Of a DNA stretch of 64,000 nt, positions 19,241-27,887 are shown piece by piece. Origin of the DNA: Halapricum desulfuricans (GTDB lineage Archaea > Halobacteriota > Halobacteria > Halobacteriales > Haloarculaceae). The DNA is taken from contig NZ_CP064788.1 of assembly GCF_017094525.1 (NCBI RefSeq), positions 434,001 through 498,000 of the forward strand. The letters are read 5' to 3'. Made by a program: the position numbers and the translations under genes. How positions within the stretch are numbered: the first letter of the stretch is position 1; each line of letters opens with the position of its first letter. Below the pieces are notes generated by a model, which was not told where the DNA came from, made no database searches, and was given only the letters and a program-made list of their open reading frames with translations.

Positions 19241-20869
19241 TCACTCGACCGTCGTGATGTCGCTTGCCTGTATGTCGTCCATGACAGCGTCCTTGTCGGC
19301 GTAGTAGCGGTTGACCCACGCAGTGAAACGCCGGTAGTCGGTCACGTCCTCTTCCCAGAGATACGAGAGCACAGCGCGGCGGTCGTCGAGTTCGCCAAGC
19401 AGCTCCGAGCGGGTCCAGCCACGGTCCTCCTGAATCTCCTCGAGCAGGTCGGAGTTGCGTCGCCGGAAGCTGTCGTCGCTGGCGTCCCAGGCGAACGTGT
19501 TCGAGTAGTCGAGCTCGCCGGTCCGCTGGTCGATGCCCTCGATCTCGGCGACGGTGTCGATCCGGCGCACGCGCCTGTCGTCGTGGCGAGTCAGCACCTG
19601 CACACAGAGCAGGTCGAGACTGGCGACCATCGGGCGGGGCACGTTGATCGGCTCGTTTTCGAGCCGGTTGATCACCGTCTGGACCGAGTCGGCGTGCATC
19701 GTCGAGTAGGTCGTATGGCCGGTGTTCATCGCCTGAAAGAGCGTGACTGCCTCCTGACCGCGGACCTCGCCGACGATGATGTACTCGGGCCGGTGGCGCA
19801 GCGCCGACCGCAGCAGGTCGTACATCGTGATGTCGTCCTCGTCGAACCGCTCTCGCGTCACCGAGGAGAGCCAGTTGTCGTGATACAGCGACAGTTCCCG
19901 GGTGTCCTCAATCGTCAGCATCTTCGATCGCGGCGGGACGAACATCGACATCGCGTTCATGCTCGTCGTCTTGCCGGCTGCGGTCCCGCCCGCGAAGATC
20001 AGCGACTTGTTCGACTCGATCGCGAGCCACAGGAAGGCGAGCATGTCCAGATCGACCGTGCCGAACTCCAGCAGATCGACCGGCGTGAACGGCTCTTCGG
20101 CGTACTTGCGGATCGTGAACGCCGACCCGCGCGGCGTGACCTCCTCACCGAGTGCGAGTTCGATCCGCGACCCGTCAGGCAGGGTCGTCGAGACGACCGG
20201 GTCGGACACGGAGATGTGTCGCCCCGAGCGCTGTGCGAGCTGGATGACGAAGTTCCGGAGTTCCTGGCGGCCGAAGGTGACGTTGGTCTCGATGTCCGTG
20301 TACTCCTCGTGGTAGGCGAAGATCGGCAGGTCGACCCCGTCACAGGAGATGTCCTCGATCGCCGGATCGTGCATCAGCGGATCGATCTTGCCGTAGCCCT
20401 GGAACTGCCGGTAGAGGTAGTAGAACAGCCGATAGAAGGCCTCTGGGTCGATCACGACGCCGTAGGCTTCCAGCCGGGCCTCGAGTTCCTCCATCAGTGC
20501 CGTCTCGGGATCGTCCTGAATGTCGTCACGATAAAGCAGCGGTGTCCGGATGTCCTCGAACAGCCGTTCGAGCAGTTCCCGTTCGAGTTCGTCAAGGGTC
20601 GGCTCGACGACGTGATAGCGGTGCTCGTTTTCCTCGCGGTCGTAGTTGATCGAGACGAACGCGTAGGGGGCGTTCAGCCAGTAGCGTTCGACCTCGTCCA
20701 TGCCGGCCAGTCCGTCGAAGGTGACCAGCGGGTCGTGCTCGTCGGGGTCGTACGCCTCGACCTCGACCGACGAGCCCGTGACGATCCGCACCGAACGGGC
20801 CAGTCGCGCCTTCGCGCCGCTCAACAGCCCGTCCGACTCGTCGCTCCCGTTGCCTTGTGAGTTCGCCAT
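19241..20869 (-). CDS. Type II/IV secretion system ATPase (PilB/TadA-VirB11 family)
   Basis: 542-residue hexameric motor ATPase. The N-terminal region carries FRLFYYLYRQFQGYGKIDPL-type sequence near 165-190. Walker A is FAGGTAAGKTTSMN near 305, the Asp box is MLTIEDTREL near 335, Walker B is YIIVGEVRGQEA near 380, and the His box is NTGHTTYSTMHADS near 400. It drives assembly of pilus or secreted filament subunits through the 852-residue membrane partner directly downstream. Archaellum FlaI and pilus ATPases are close relatives; the absence of flagellin genes points to a pilus-type or secretion role. Confidence 0.93.
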   Translation of the reverse strand: MANSQGNGSDESDGLLSGAKARLARSVRIVTGSSVEVEAYDPDEHDPLVTFDGLAGMDEVERYWLNAPYAFVSINYDREENEHRYHVVEPTLDELERELLERLFEDIRTPLLYRDDIQDDPETALMEELEARLEAYGVVIDPEAFYRLFYYLYRQFQGYGKIDPLMHDPAIEDISCDGVDLPIFAYHEEYTDIETNVTFGRQELRNFVIQLAQRSGRHISVSDPVVSTTLPDGSRIELALGEEVTPRGSAFTIRKYAEEPFTPVDLLEFGTVDLDMLAFLWLAIESNKSLIFAGGTAAGKTTSMNAMSMFVPPRSKMLTIEDTRELSLYHDNWLSSVTRERFDEDDITMYDLLRSALRHRPEYIIVGEVRGQEAVTLFQAMNTGHTTYSTMHADSVQTVINRLENEPINVPRPMVASLDLLCVQVLTRHDDRRVRRIDTVAEIEGIDQRTGELDYSNTFAWDASDDSFRRRNSDLLEEIQEDRGWTRSELLGELDDRRAVLSYLWEEDVTDYRRFTAWVNRYYADKDAVMDDIQASDITTVE

Positions 20870-20985
20870 GGCGCTGGTCTGTCGCCCCCTGCAGCGACTC
20901 TTGCTGTGGGTTTAGCACCCATGCACTTAAATTCGGCACCCCGGTTATCGTTCGTCGAAACGCGAGACGGCGGCGAGCGGTCTCG

Positions 20986-21561
20986 TCACCGATGCTCGGC
21001 GCGAAGCACTGCAGCCGCCAGCGCGCCCATGATGAGGGTTCCGATCGGGACCGGCACGCCGGCGAGGTCCTGCTCGAGGAAATAGAGGGCCGACGCGATT
21101 GCGGTTGCGACGGTCGCGGCGGCCAGCGCCCAGCCGATCACGCGGGCCGGATCGACGGGGCTGCGCTCGGTCACTGCCTCCTCGCGGAGATAGAACGCGA
21201 GACTGAACGCGAACGCCCCGACCAGCACGAGCGCGCCGATCGCCCACGCGATACTCCCCAGTCGCATGGCCCCGTCGTAGTGGCCGATCGACCCGATCGG
21301 CGAGGCCACGAACAGCCCGGACACGAGTTGCGTGCCGGGATACTGTGCCGCCAGGGCGTTGGCCGCGGTGACGAGCTGTTCGCCGACCGCGAGCACGACC
21401 GGGAACCGGATCTGCAACTCGATGACCGAAAACCGGACGAACACGACGGTACTGTCCAGCGGCGCGTTCGGATAGTAGACCACGTTCCAGGGCAGTACCA
21501 TCGCCAGCCACGCCGAGAGGACGGCGAACTCGCCGGCGTATTCCGATCGGACCCAGGCCAT
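20986..21561 (-). CDS. Haloarchaeal membrane protein of unknown function
   Basis: 191 residues from the ATG at 21561 (MAWVRSEYAGEFAV); a GTG five codons upstream is the alternative. There are four hydrophobic segments: near 10-25 (FAVLSAWLAMVLPW), 90-115 (IAWAIGALVLVGAFAFSLAF), 130-150 (VIGWALAAATVATAIASAL) and 165-185. A roughly 70-residue loop follows the first. No enzymatic motif is seen. It is separated by about 115 bp from the secretion ATPase gene, which lies downstream on the same strand. Confidence 0.75.
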   Translation of the reverse strand: MAWVRSEYAGEFAVLSAWLAMVLPWNVVYYPNAPLDSTVVFVRFSVIELQIRFPVVLAVGEQLVTAANALAAQYPGTQLVSGLFVASPIGSIGHYDGAMRLGSIAWAIGALVLVGAFAFSLAFYLREEAVTERSPVDPARVIGWALAAATVATAIASALYFLEQDLAGVPVPIGTLIMGALAAAVLRAEHR

Positions 21562-21683
21562 CGTCAGAGTTGCCACGGGCCGGGAGCCTAAAGATGTCGT
21601 TCGCCGGCGGCAGTACGTCGGTTATCTCCTTCGCCGGCGGCGTTACGTTCTTTGGGAGTCGTCCCGTACGCTTGAGCAAGTAA

Positions 21684-22106
21684 ATGCGGCGAGAAGAGTT
21701 CACGACGAACGTCGACACCGACGACCGAATCCCCCGGCTGACCGCCCGCTTCGAGGGTACGCCCGAGGTTCTCCGGAATCGATTAGCCGAGCACGGCCAG
21801 GCCCCGGACGCCTCCGACCTCGACGTCTCGTATCGGCACACGTCCGCGGACGAACCCGGTGTACTCGCCGTGTCACACCGGCTCACCGGTGAGTTCGCCT
21901 TCGAGGCTCCGCTGGAGCCGTCGGCGCTTCGCTCGCTCGTCGCCGCAACGAGCCGCCGCGATGAGGGCGATCGAAACTACTGTCTTCGGGTCGAGCCGGG
22001 CGACGGCGATCCCGTCGAGTTCGAGAAGGCGACGCTTCTGGTCTACGACGCAGACGGGAACCTCGACCGCGAGCACAGCCTCATTCCCGGCGGCGTCGAG
22101 CTGTAG
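21684..22106 (+). CDS. DUF5793-type haloarchaeal protein
   Basis: 140-residue acidic soluble protein, MRREEFTTNVDTDDRIPRL. The pattern of short strands around DLDVSYRHTS, GVLAVSHRLTGEF and NYCLRVEPGDGDPVEFEKATLLVYDADGNL recalls the haloarchaeal DUF5793 family, but the name is from memory and not verified. No catalytic residues are evident. It is convergent with the Sir2 gene, 34 bp apart. Confidence 0.72.
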   Translation: MRREEFTTNVDTDDRIPRLTARFEGTPEVLRNRLAEHGQAPDASDLDVSYRHTSADEPGVLAVSHRLTGEFAFEAPLEPSALRSLVAATSRRDEGDRNYCLRVEPGDGDPVEFEKATLLVYDADGNLDREHSLIPGGVEL

Positions 22107-22140
22107 GATCGCTGTTCCTCGGAATTGTGGCTCGACGGTC

Positions 22141-22911
22141 TCACCCGACCGCCTCGACCAGCGCCGGCAACGCCTCCGTCACGTCCGCCCGGAGGTCGTA
22201 CTCGGCCCGGTCGCTGACCGGCGTCGCTTCGAGGTTGACGACCGCGAGCGTCGCACCTGACCGCTGGGCGCGTGCGGGCAACCCGGCCGCGGGCTGGACC
22301 TGCAGCGACGACCCGATCGCCAGAAAGAGGTCGCTTCGCCCGGCCAGTTCGTGGGCCCGGATCGTCGGCCCGTCGGGCATCGATTCGCCGAACAGCACGA
22401 CCGCCGGCTTCAGCACGCCGCCACACCCCTCACATCGGGGCGGCAGTTCGCCCTCGGCGGCCCGGTCGAACGCCGCTTCGACCGGGAGTCTGTGGCCGCA
22501 CTCGACGCATTCGACCTCGCGGTTCGTCCCGTGGAGTTCGACCACGGTCTCGGAGCCGGCGGCCCGATGCAATCCGTCGACGTTCTGAGTGACGACGGCG
22601 TCGAGATGGCCGCCCCGCTCCAGGTCGGCCAGCGCCCGATGAGCGGCGTTCGGCTCGGTTTCGCCGCCCCCGTAGAAGGCCTCCCGGAGGTCGAGCCGGT
22701 CGCGCCAGAACCCCTCCGGATCGGCCTCGAATCGTCGGTAGTGGAAGTCACGCTGATCGAACTGTTCCCAGATCCCGCCGTCGCCGCGAAACGAGGGGAT
22801 GCCCGAGGCGGTCGAGACGCCTGCACCGGTCAGCGCGACGACTGTTTCCGCGTCGGCGATGGCAGCCGCCAGCGATTCGGTAGCCGCTTCGATCGAATCG
22901 ATGCCGCTCAT
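22141..22911 (-). CDS. cobB: NAD-dependent protein deacylase, Sir2 family
   Basis: Removes acyl groups from lysines using NAD. 256 residues from the ATG at 22911 (MSGIDSIEAATES). NAD-binding motifs are ALTGAGVSTASGIPSFRG near residue 25 and VTQNVDGLHRAAG near 105; the catalytic His is in VVELHG. A four-Cys zinc site is CVECG and CEGCGG. The sequence QFDQRDFHYRRFEADPEGFWRDR is typical of class U/III archaeal-bacterial sirtuins. A TATA-like region lies between it and the divergent regulator gene. Confidence 0.93.
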   Translation of the reverse strand: MSGIDSIEAATESLAAAIADAETVVALTGAGVSTASGIPSFRGDGGIWEQFDQRDFHYRRFEADPEGFWRDRLDLREAFYGGGETEPNAAHRALADLERGGHLDAVVTQNVDGLHRAAGSETVVELHGTNREVECVECGHRLPVEAAFDRAAEGELPPRCEGCGGVLKPAVVLFGESMPDGPTIRAHELAGRSDLFLAIGSSLQVQPAAGLPARAQRSGATLAVVNLEATPVSDRAEYDLRADVTEALPALVEAVG

Positions 22912-23014
22912 ACCTGATTGCAGATGCCGAACCAATAGACCTGCTTCGATATCGAAACTCGCCATCCGGAAGATACTTTACTGTTTCTCTATAATCTATA
23001 ATCAGGGCGGATCA

Positions 23015-23614
23015 ATGTCACGTACTTCGAACCGGGACGACGGCGACGTCGTCCGGGACTTCCTCTCAATCGCGGACCTGCTTGAGGAGCCACAGCTGGC
23101 ACAATTATACGGATATCTCGCTCGCGAAGGGGACGCAACTGTCCGGGATATCATCGATGCCCTCGGATTCCCCCAGGGGACCGCCTACACCTACGTCAAT
23201 CGGCTCGTCGATGCCGGCGTTCTCGAAGTCACTCGCGACGAGCAGCCTCGCCGCTACGCCGCCTGCGAAATCGATCTAACGGTCACGGCGGACGACGGGG
23301 CGCGTACGTACACTATCACGCCGGCATTGGTCGACGCCGTCGGACGGCGCGAAACCGACGACGACATCGACACATACATCGACCGCCACGGGATCGCTGG
23401 TCTCGCGACAGCGCTCACCTACGCGGTCGCACGCGAGCGAGGCGACGTGACCCACCGGCTGATGGCGAAGGATCTCGACATCTCGCCGCTGGCCGCCGAG
23501 ATGATTCTTCAGGCCCTTCGTCCCATCGTTCACGCACACGACGAGATCAAGGTGTCTGGTGCGTCGATCGACGATTTGGATTTCGACGACACTGATGCGG
23601 CCGACAGCGTATGA
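23015..23614 (+). CDS. HTH regulator/antitoxin-like partner of the PIN gene
   Basis: 199 residues from the ATG at 23015; the region upstream is non-coding and AT-rich with CTATAATCTATAATCA as a likely promoter. The N-terminal winged helix (LAQLYGYLAREGDATVRDIIDALGFPQGTAYTYVNRLVDAGVLEVT cut into helix-turn-helix-wing, residues 27-75) resembles TrmB/ArsR-like DNA-binding domains. The C-terminal part (ATALTYAVARERGDVTHRLMAKDLDISPLAAEMILQ, read in segments) is helical. Its stop overlaps the PIN-domain start as ATGA, so the pair resembles a toxin-antitoxin operon with the regulator first. Confidence 0.8.
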   Translation: MSRTSNRDDGDVVRDFLSIADLLEEPQLAQLYGYLAREGDATVRDIIDALGFPQGTAYTYVNRLVDAGVLEVTRDEQPRRYAACEIDLTVTADDGARTYTITPALVDAVGRRETDDDIDTYIDRHGIAGLATALTYAVARERGDVTHRLMAKDLDISPLAAEMILQALRPIVHAHDEIKVSGASIDDLDFDDTDAADSV

Positions 23615-23896
23615 GCAGGCTTCATATCGCCGACACTGGGTTGTTCGTCGCGGTGGGACAACCATCGAACAGTCGGTATCGGGCCCTTCGTCGGTTTGCT
23701 CGCCGCAATGAGGTTGTCTTCGTCTTGCCGAAACGCGTCTACGACGAATTGACTCCGTCTGATCCGAATATCGAGACGCCGCCCGTCGATACCGCGATTG
23801 ATGACGGTTGGGCGACGGTCGCGGAGCCGCTCGATTTTTCGGACCCGATCGTTTCGCGGACGATGGACAGCGTTCAGCGGTGAACGCACCCCGGGG

Positions 23897-25189
23897 TCAA
23901 GTGGTTCGAGAGACTCCGTCTCTCGTCATCACGGAAGACGACGTCTTCCGTACGACCCCGGGGCTTCCTGCTTCAACGACGCGCTTTGCATCCACAGCCT
24001 CTCGCTGAGGTGTGAACGTAGGGAGCGCAGTCTGCACAGGCGTTGATTCGGAGCGTCCCGCCCCTAACTGCTTGAGTCCTCGATGAAGAATATTCTTCGC
24101 CGCGTTGAGGTCGCGGTCGTCTGTATGGCCGCACGCCGGGCATGAATGTTCGCGCACCCAGATTGGCTTGGCCGTCTCGACACCACACACAGCGCACTCT
24201 TTCGTCGTGCCTTCCGGCTTCACCTTTTCGACGTGCGTGCCGTGTAGGTCAGCCTTGTATTCCAGTAGGTCAAGAAACCGCGACCACGCCGCGTCTTGCT
24301 TGTTTTTGCCGTTCTGACTGGTTTCCAGCATCGGCTTCACGTCCAAGTCTTCGACGGCCACAACATCGTACTCTGTGACCAGCCACGTCGTCAACTTGTG
24401 CTGATAGTCCAGCACCTTCCGCTTGATTGTCCGTTTCGCTTGTGCTACTTTTCGGCGTTGTTTCTCCCAGTTGGCAGAGCCGTGTTCTTTCCGGTCGAGT
24501 TTTCGCTGCTCGCGTGCATAGCGGTCGTACTCGTCGGACAGGTCAAGCGTATCCACGGACAGATTTTCAGACGTGTGGATGTAACTGGTAATGCCAAGGT
24601 CAACACCAACACAATCTTCGGGTTCGATCTCACTCAATGGCGGTCTCTCGGGTGTGTCTTCCACAGTAGTCACGAGTGAGACGTACCACTCGCCAGTTGT
24701 CTCTTTCTTGAGAATAACCTCGTCAATGTCGTCTGCTGGCGGTACGTCACGTTCTGCGCGAATCTTGAACCAGCCAATCTTTTCGAGTCGGAGTCGTATG
24801 AATCGGTCGTCGCCCGTGTTGTAATCCACGTTCCAGCGACAGGGTTGATTGTACGACACTGACCGAAATTCGCCTGCACCCTGCCACCGCAACCGCCCAA
24901 CATCGTAGCCTTCGTTTCGGCGTTCTTGCAGTGTCTCAAGGTCGTCGTGAATCTGGCTTATTGCCTGTTGTGCGGCGTGTTGTGACGGGTCGGCAAAGGT
25001 CGGCCATTTGTCAGTCCACTCTGTGAGCTTGTCATGTTGGTCGTAGTCAGATGTCTGGTCGTTGTATTCACTGCGGTAGTAGTCTCGGACAGCGTGATTG
25101 CGAATCTGCCGGAGAATGTCGATGTGCTGCCACGCTTCGCTGGCCACGTCATCGGGCAGGTACGCACGGAAGCGAAGCGTGTGTTTCAT
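23897..25189 (-). CDS. tnpB: TnpB RNA-guided nuclease (RuvC/OrfB_Zn_ribbon)
   Basis: 430 residues with all key residues present. The RuvC triad is Asp197 (CVGVDLGITS), Glu280 (VAVEDLDVKP) and Asp360 (DDRDLNAAKN). The zinc ribbon is Cys332/335 (CAVC) and Cys350/353 (CPAC). TnpB nucleases use a guide (omega) RNA made from the element's 3' end, here the left side around 23880-24000, and cut DNA to favour element retention. The C-terminal 20 residues after EAGSP are encoded by the hairpin cassette in the end stem-loop and are atypical: related tails end GA-stop at this point. It starts 5 nt after the AbrB-type gene stop. Confidence 0.92.
   Translation of the reverse strand: MKHTLRFRAYLPDDVASEAWQHIDILRQIRNHAVRDYYRSEYNDQTSDYDQHDKLTEWTDKWPTFADPSQHAAQQAISQIHDDLETLQERRNEGYDVGRLRWQGAGEFRSVSYNQPCRWNVDYNTGDDRFIRLRLEKIGWFKIRAERDVPPADDIDEVILKKETTGEWYVSLVTTVEDTPERPPLSEIEPEDCVGVDLGITSYIHTSENLSVDTLDLSDEYDRYAREQRKLDRKEHGSANWEKQRRKVAQAKRTIKRKVLDYQHKLTTWLVTEYDVVAVEDLDVKPMLETSQNGKNKQDAAWSRFLDLLEYKADLHGTHVEKVKPEGTTKECAVCGVETAKPIWVREHSCPACGHTDDRDLNAAKNILHRGLKQLGAGRSESTPVQTALPTFTPQREAVDAKRVVEAGSPGVVRKTSSSVMTRDGVSRTT
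23901..23953. repeat. Micro-hairpin cassette in the TnpB element end-loop (cassette C)
   Basis: Two perfect palindromes: CGAGAGAC-TCC-GTCTCTCG (23907-23925) and ACGGAAGAC-GAC-GTCTTCCGT (23931-23951), joined by TCATC. They occupy the loop of the element's terminal stem. The equivalent loop at 54346-54350 is only CTTGA, so this is an insertion of about 53 bp. It displaces the tnpB reading frame end, and the stop TGA at 23897-23899 is on the far side. Confidence 0.8.
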
Positions 25190-25194
25190 AATTG

Positions 25195-25314
25195 TTAGTC
25201 GAGTTTTTCGACGGTGAGTTTCAACTGGTCACCTTCCTCCAGATTAAGCCCCTCTCGGACTTCTTCTGGAATTGTCACTTGCCCACGTTCTCTGAGTTTC
25301 GGGTAACATTCCAT
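25195..25314 (-). CDS. AbrB/MazE-type swapped-hairpin DNA-binding protein, 39 aa
   Basis: Tiny gene: MECYPKLRERGQVTIPEEVR then EGLNLEEGDQLKLTVEKLD. The pattern RGQVTIPxEVRExLxLxEGDxL is the classic AbrB/SpoVT/MazE swapped-hairpin fold, in full. A strong Shine-Dalgarno AAGGAG sits 4 nt upstream of its ATG (around 25319-25324 on the reverse strand). It ends 5 nt before the tnpB start, so the two are translationally close. Such small AbrB-like genes travel with some haloarchaeal TnpB elements. A role in repressing tnpB or the element promoter is inferred. Confidence 0.85.
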   Translation of the reverse strand: MECYPKLRERGQVTIPEEVREGLNLEEGDQLKLTVEKLD

Positions 25315-25742
25315 CGAACTCCTTATGATTAATCCGTACTCAATCGTAATAAAGATTGTGTGTTGTCGGCTTTACCCCCCCCGGGCAGTCGCCTTGTGCC
25401 GCCTGTACATCGCGAACGCCGACGATCGTCCGGCTGACGAGGTCGAACGGGCTGATGCCGCCCTCGCCGCCCTCGCTGCACAGCGCCTCAGCCAGGCTGC
25501 GGCGACCGAGGTGTACATTTATACGACTGATATCGCTGCCGGTGAGGGGGCCGAAACTGCCCTTGCCAGTGAAGGCTATGGCGATTCGGTGATGTTCGTC
25601 GACGGCTTCCAGTTCGTCGAAGACCTCCTCACAGACGAGTAGGCCAGCAGACAGTCGGTACGCGTACCGAGAGTTCGGGTCGGTTCTCGAGTGTGCCGGA
25701 AGACCGGGATTTAAGCGCGCGCCGCTCCCCTGTGTGAGTGAC

Positions 25743-26927
25743 ATGCGATTGCACGAATACCAGGCCAAGGAGGTCTTCGCGGACGCCGGGATCCCGACGC
25801 CGGACTCGCAACTGGCCGGGACCGTCGAGGAGGCCGTCGAGGCGGCCGCGTCGATCGGCTATCCGGTCGCGGTCAAGGCACAGGTACACGTCGGGGGCCG
25901 GGGCAAGGCCGGCGGGATCGAACTCGCCGACTCCGAGTCGGAACTCAGAGACGCCGCCGACGCGATCCTCGGGATGGATCTGAAGGGCTACCGCGTCGAG
26001 CGCGTGCTCGTCGAGGCGGCGGTCGACTTCGTCGACGAACTGTACGTCGGCGTGACGATGGACCGCGGGCGGGGCCGTCCCGTCGCGATGGTCTCGACGC
26101 GCGGCGGGGTCGACATCGAGGAAGTCGCCGCGGAGGACCCCGACGCCATCGCCCGCGAGCACGTCGATCCGGCCTTCGGGATGCACCCGTTTCAGGCCCG
26201 GAAGGCCGTCTACGAGGCCGGCGTCGACCGCGACGTGGCCGGCGACGTGGCCTCGATCCTGCGGACGCTCTACCAGCTGTGGGACGAGCGCGACGGGTCG
26301 GACGCCGAGATCAACCCGCTGATGATAACGAGCGCGGAGCGCGACGCCGCGGACAGCGCGAGCGACGAACGCGAGGTGATCGCCGCCGACGCCGTGTTCA
26401 ACGTCGACGAGGACGCCCTCTTTCGCCAGCCGGAACTCGCCGAGATGGAGGACGAAGCCGGCACTGGCGACGAACTCGAACGGAAGGCCGACGAGTACGG
26501 TTTCGATTACGTCCGGCTCGACGGCGACGTCGGTATCATCGGCAACGGGGCTGGCCTGGTGATGACCACGCTGGATCTGGTCGACTACTACGGTGGCGAC
26601 CCCGCGAACTTCCTCGACGTCGGCGGCGGTGCGAAGGCCCAGCGGATCGCCAACGCCCTTGACATGGTCTTCTCCGACGACAACGTCGAGTCGGTCGTGT
26701 TCAACATCTTCGGCGGCATCACCCGCGGCGACGAGGTCGCGACCGGGATCAACCAGGCGCTCGAACAGTTCGATGAGATCCCCAAGCCGGTCGTCGTCCG
26801 GCTGGCCGGAACCAACGCCGAGGAGGGGATGGCGATCCTCAACGAGGAGCTGGTCACGGTCGAGGACACGCTGGAGGAGGCCGTAAAGCGTGCAGTCGAG
26901 TACGCGACAACGGAGGCGGAAGCGTAA
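25743..26927 (+). CDS. sucC: Succinate-CoA ligase (ADP-forming), beta subunit
   Basis: Citric-acid-cycle enzyme subunit. 394 residues from the ATG at 25743 ([20 protein letters not shown]); the GTG three codons upstream is less likely. The ATP-grasp domain includes [15 protein letters not shown] near residue 48. The C-terminal ligase domain has [18 protein letters not shown] near residue 320. The stop overlaps the sucD start by 1 nt (TAATG). Confidence 0.96.
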   Translation: MRLHEYQAKEVFADAGIPTPDSQLAGTVEEAVEAAASIGYPVAVKAQVHVGGRGKAGGIELADSESELRDAADAILGMDLKGYRVERVLVEAAVDFVDELYVGVTMDRGRGRPVAMVSTRGGVDIEEVAAEDPDAIAREHVDPAFGMHPFQARKAVYEAGVDRDVAGDVASILRTLYQLWDERDGSDAEINPLMITSAERDAADSASDEREVIAADAVFNVDEDALFRQPELAEMEDEAGTGDELERKADEYGFDYVRLDGDVGIIGNGAGLVMTTLDLVDYYGGDPANFLDVGGGAKAQRIANALDMVFSDDNVESVVFNIFGGITRGDEVATGINQALEQFDEIPKPVVVRLAGTNAEEGMAILNEELVTVEDTLEEAVKRAVEYATTEAEA

Positions 26928-27799
26928 TGTCCGTACTCGTCGACGAGGACACGCGCGTCGTCGTGCAGGGGATCACCGGCGGCGAGGGCCGGTTCCACAC
27001 CGAACAGATGCTCGAGTACGGCACGAACGTCGTCGCCGGCGCGGTGCCGGGCAAGGGCGGCCAGGAGGTCGCCGGCGTCCCGGTCTACGATACGGTTCAA
27101 GGTGCCGTCCGCGAGGCAGACGCCGACGCCTCGGTCGTGTTCGTCCCGCCGGCGTTCGCCGCGGACGCCGTCTTCGAGGCGCTCGACGCCGACGGGCTGG
27201 AGCTGGTCGTCGCCATCACCGAGGGGATCCCGACGCAGGACATGAGCCGGGTCTATCGCAAACTCGAAGAGACCGACACCCACCTCGTCGGCCCGAACTG
27301 CCCGGGCGTCATCACGCCGGGGGCCGCGAAACTGGGGATCCTGCCCGGGAACGTCTTCTCGGCGGGTCGGGTCGGCGTCGTCTCCCGGTCGGGAACGCTG
27401 ACCTACCAGGTCGTGGACAACCTCACCCAGCGCGGGATCGGGCAGACGACCGCGATCGGCATCGGCGGCGATCCCATCATCGGGACGGATTTCGTCGACG
27501 CCCTGGCGCTGTTCGAGGCCGATCCCGAGACCGACGCTGTCGTTATGTGCGGCGAGATCGGCGGGGAAGACGAGGAAGAGGCCGCTCGCTACATCGGCGA
27601 GCACATGGACACGCCCGTCGCCGGGTTCATCGCCGGTCGCACGGCCCCGCCGGGCAAGCGCATGGGGCATGCTGGCGCGATCGTCTCCGGGAGCGGGACG
27701 GGGACGGCACAGTCGAAGATCGCCGCACTGGAAGACAACGGTGTCCCGGTCGGTGACACGCCCGAGGAAGTCGCCGACCGCGTCGAAGACCTGCTGTAG
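26927..27799 (+). CDS. sucD: Succinate-CoA ligase (ADP-forming), alpha subunit
   Basis: 290 residues. The CoA-binding Rossmann domain begins [19 protein letters not shown], with [15 protein letters not shown] following. The phosphorylated histidine lies in [19 protein letters not shown] near residue 245, and [18 protein letters not shown] is a family signature. Acts as a heterodimer or tetramer with SucC encoded just upstream, with one-base overlap of start and stop. Confidence 0.96.
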   Translation: MSVLVDEDTRVVVQGITGGEGRFHTEQMLEYGTNVVAGAVPGKGGQEVAGVPVYDTVQGAVREADADASVVFVPPAFAADAVFEALDADGLELVVAITEGIPTQDMSRVYRKLEETDTHLVGPNCPGVITPGAAKLGILPGNVFSAGRVGVVSRSGTLTYQVVDNLTQRGIGQTTAIGIGGDPIIGTDFVDALALFEADPETDAVVMCGEIGGEDEEEAARYIGEHMDTPVAGFIAGRTAPPGKRMGHAGAIVSGSGTGTAQSKIAALEDNGVPVGDTPEEVADRVEDLL

Positions 27800-27887
27800 G
27801 ACCTCGAACGGGAGCCCTGATGTTCCGGTCGCGGTGTCAGCGCGACAACGCCCCCGACACGAACTTTGATACTAGCGAGCACACAAC

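Larger units (their letters stand above)
23879..25399 (-). mobile_element. IS1341-type (tnpB-only IS200/IS605 family) element
   Basis: About 1.52 kb containing tnpB and a 39-codon AbrB-type gene, no tnpA, inserted into the PIN gene. The end beyond tnpB is a stem-loop CCCCGGGGTC/GACCCCGGGG (23889-23898 with 23954-23963) whose loop contains two extra micro-hairpins. The other end lies between 25325 and 25400 (TTTACCCCCCCCGGGC region). No target duplication is visible, as expected for this family. Without tnpA it would need a transposase in trans. Exact ends are uncertain by about 10 bp. Confidence 0.8.
23611..25642 (+). pseudogene. PIN-domain nuclease gene split by a TnpB element
   Basis: The first part (23611-23880) encodes MSRLHIADTGLFVAVGQPSN through TMDSVQR and stops at a TGA supplied by the inserted element. 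The second part (about 25400-25639) continues with RLYIANADDRPADEVERADA and ends FVEDLLTDE. Joined, they give a protein of about 170 residues with the PIN acidic residue pattern: Asp near the N-terminus (IADTG), an acidic middle (DEVERADAA) and IYTTDIAAG near the C-terminus. The 5' part overlaps the upstream regulator by 4 nt. As it stands the toxin-like nuclease is inactivated unless the element excises. Confidence 0.82.
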
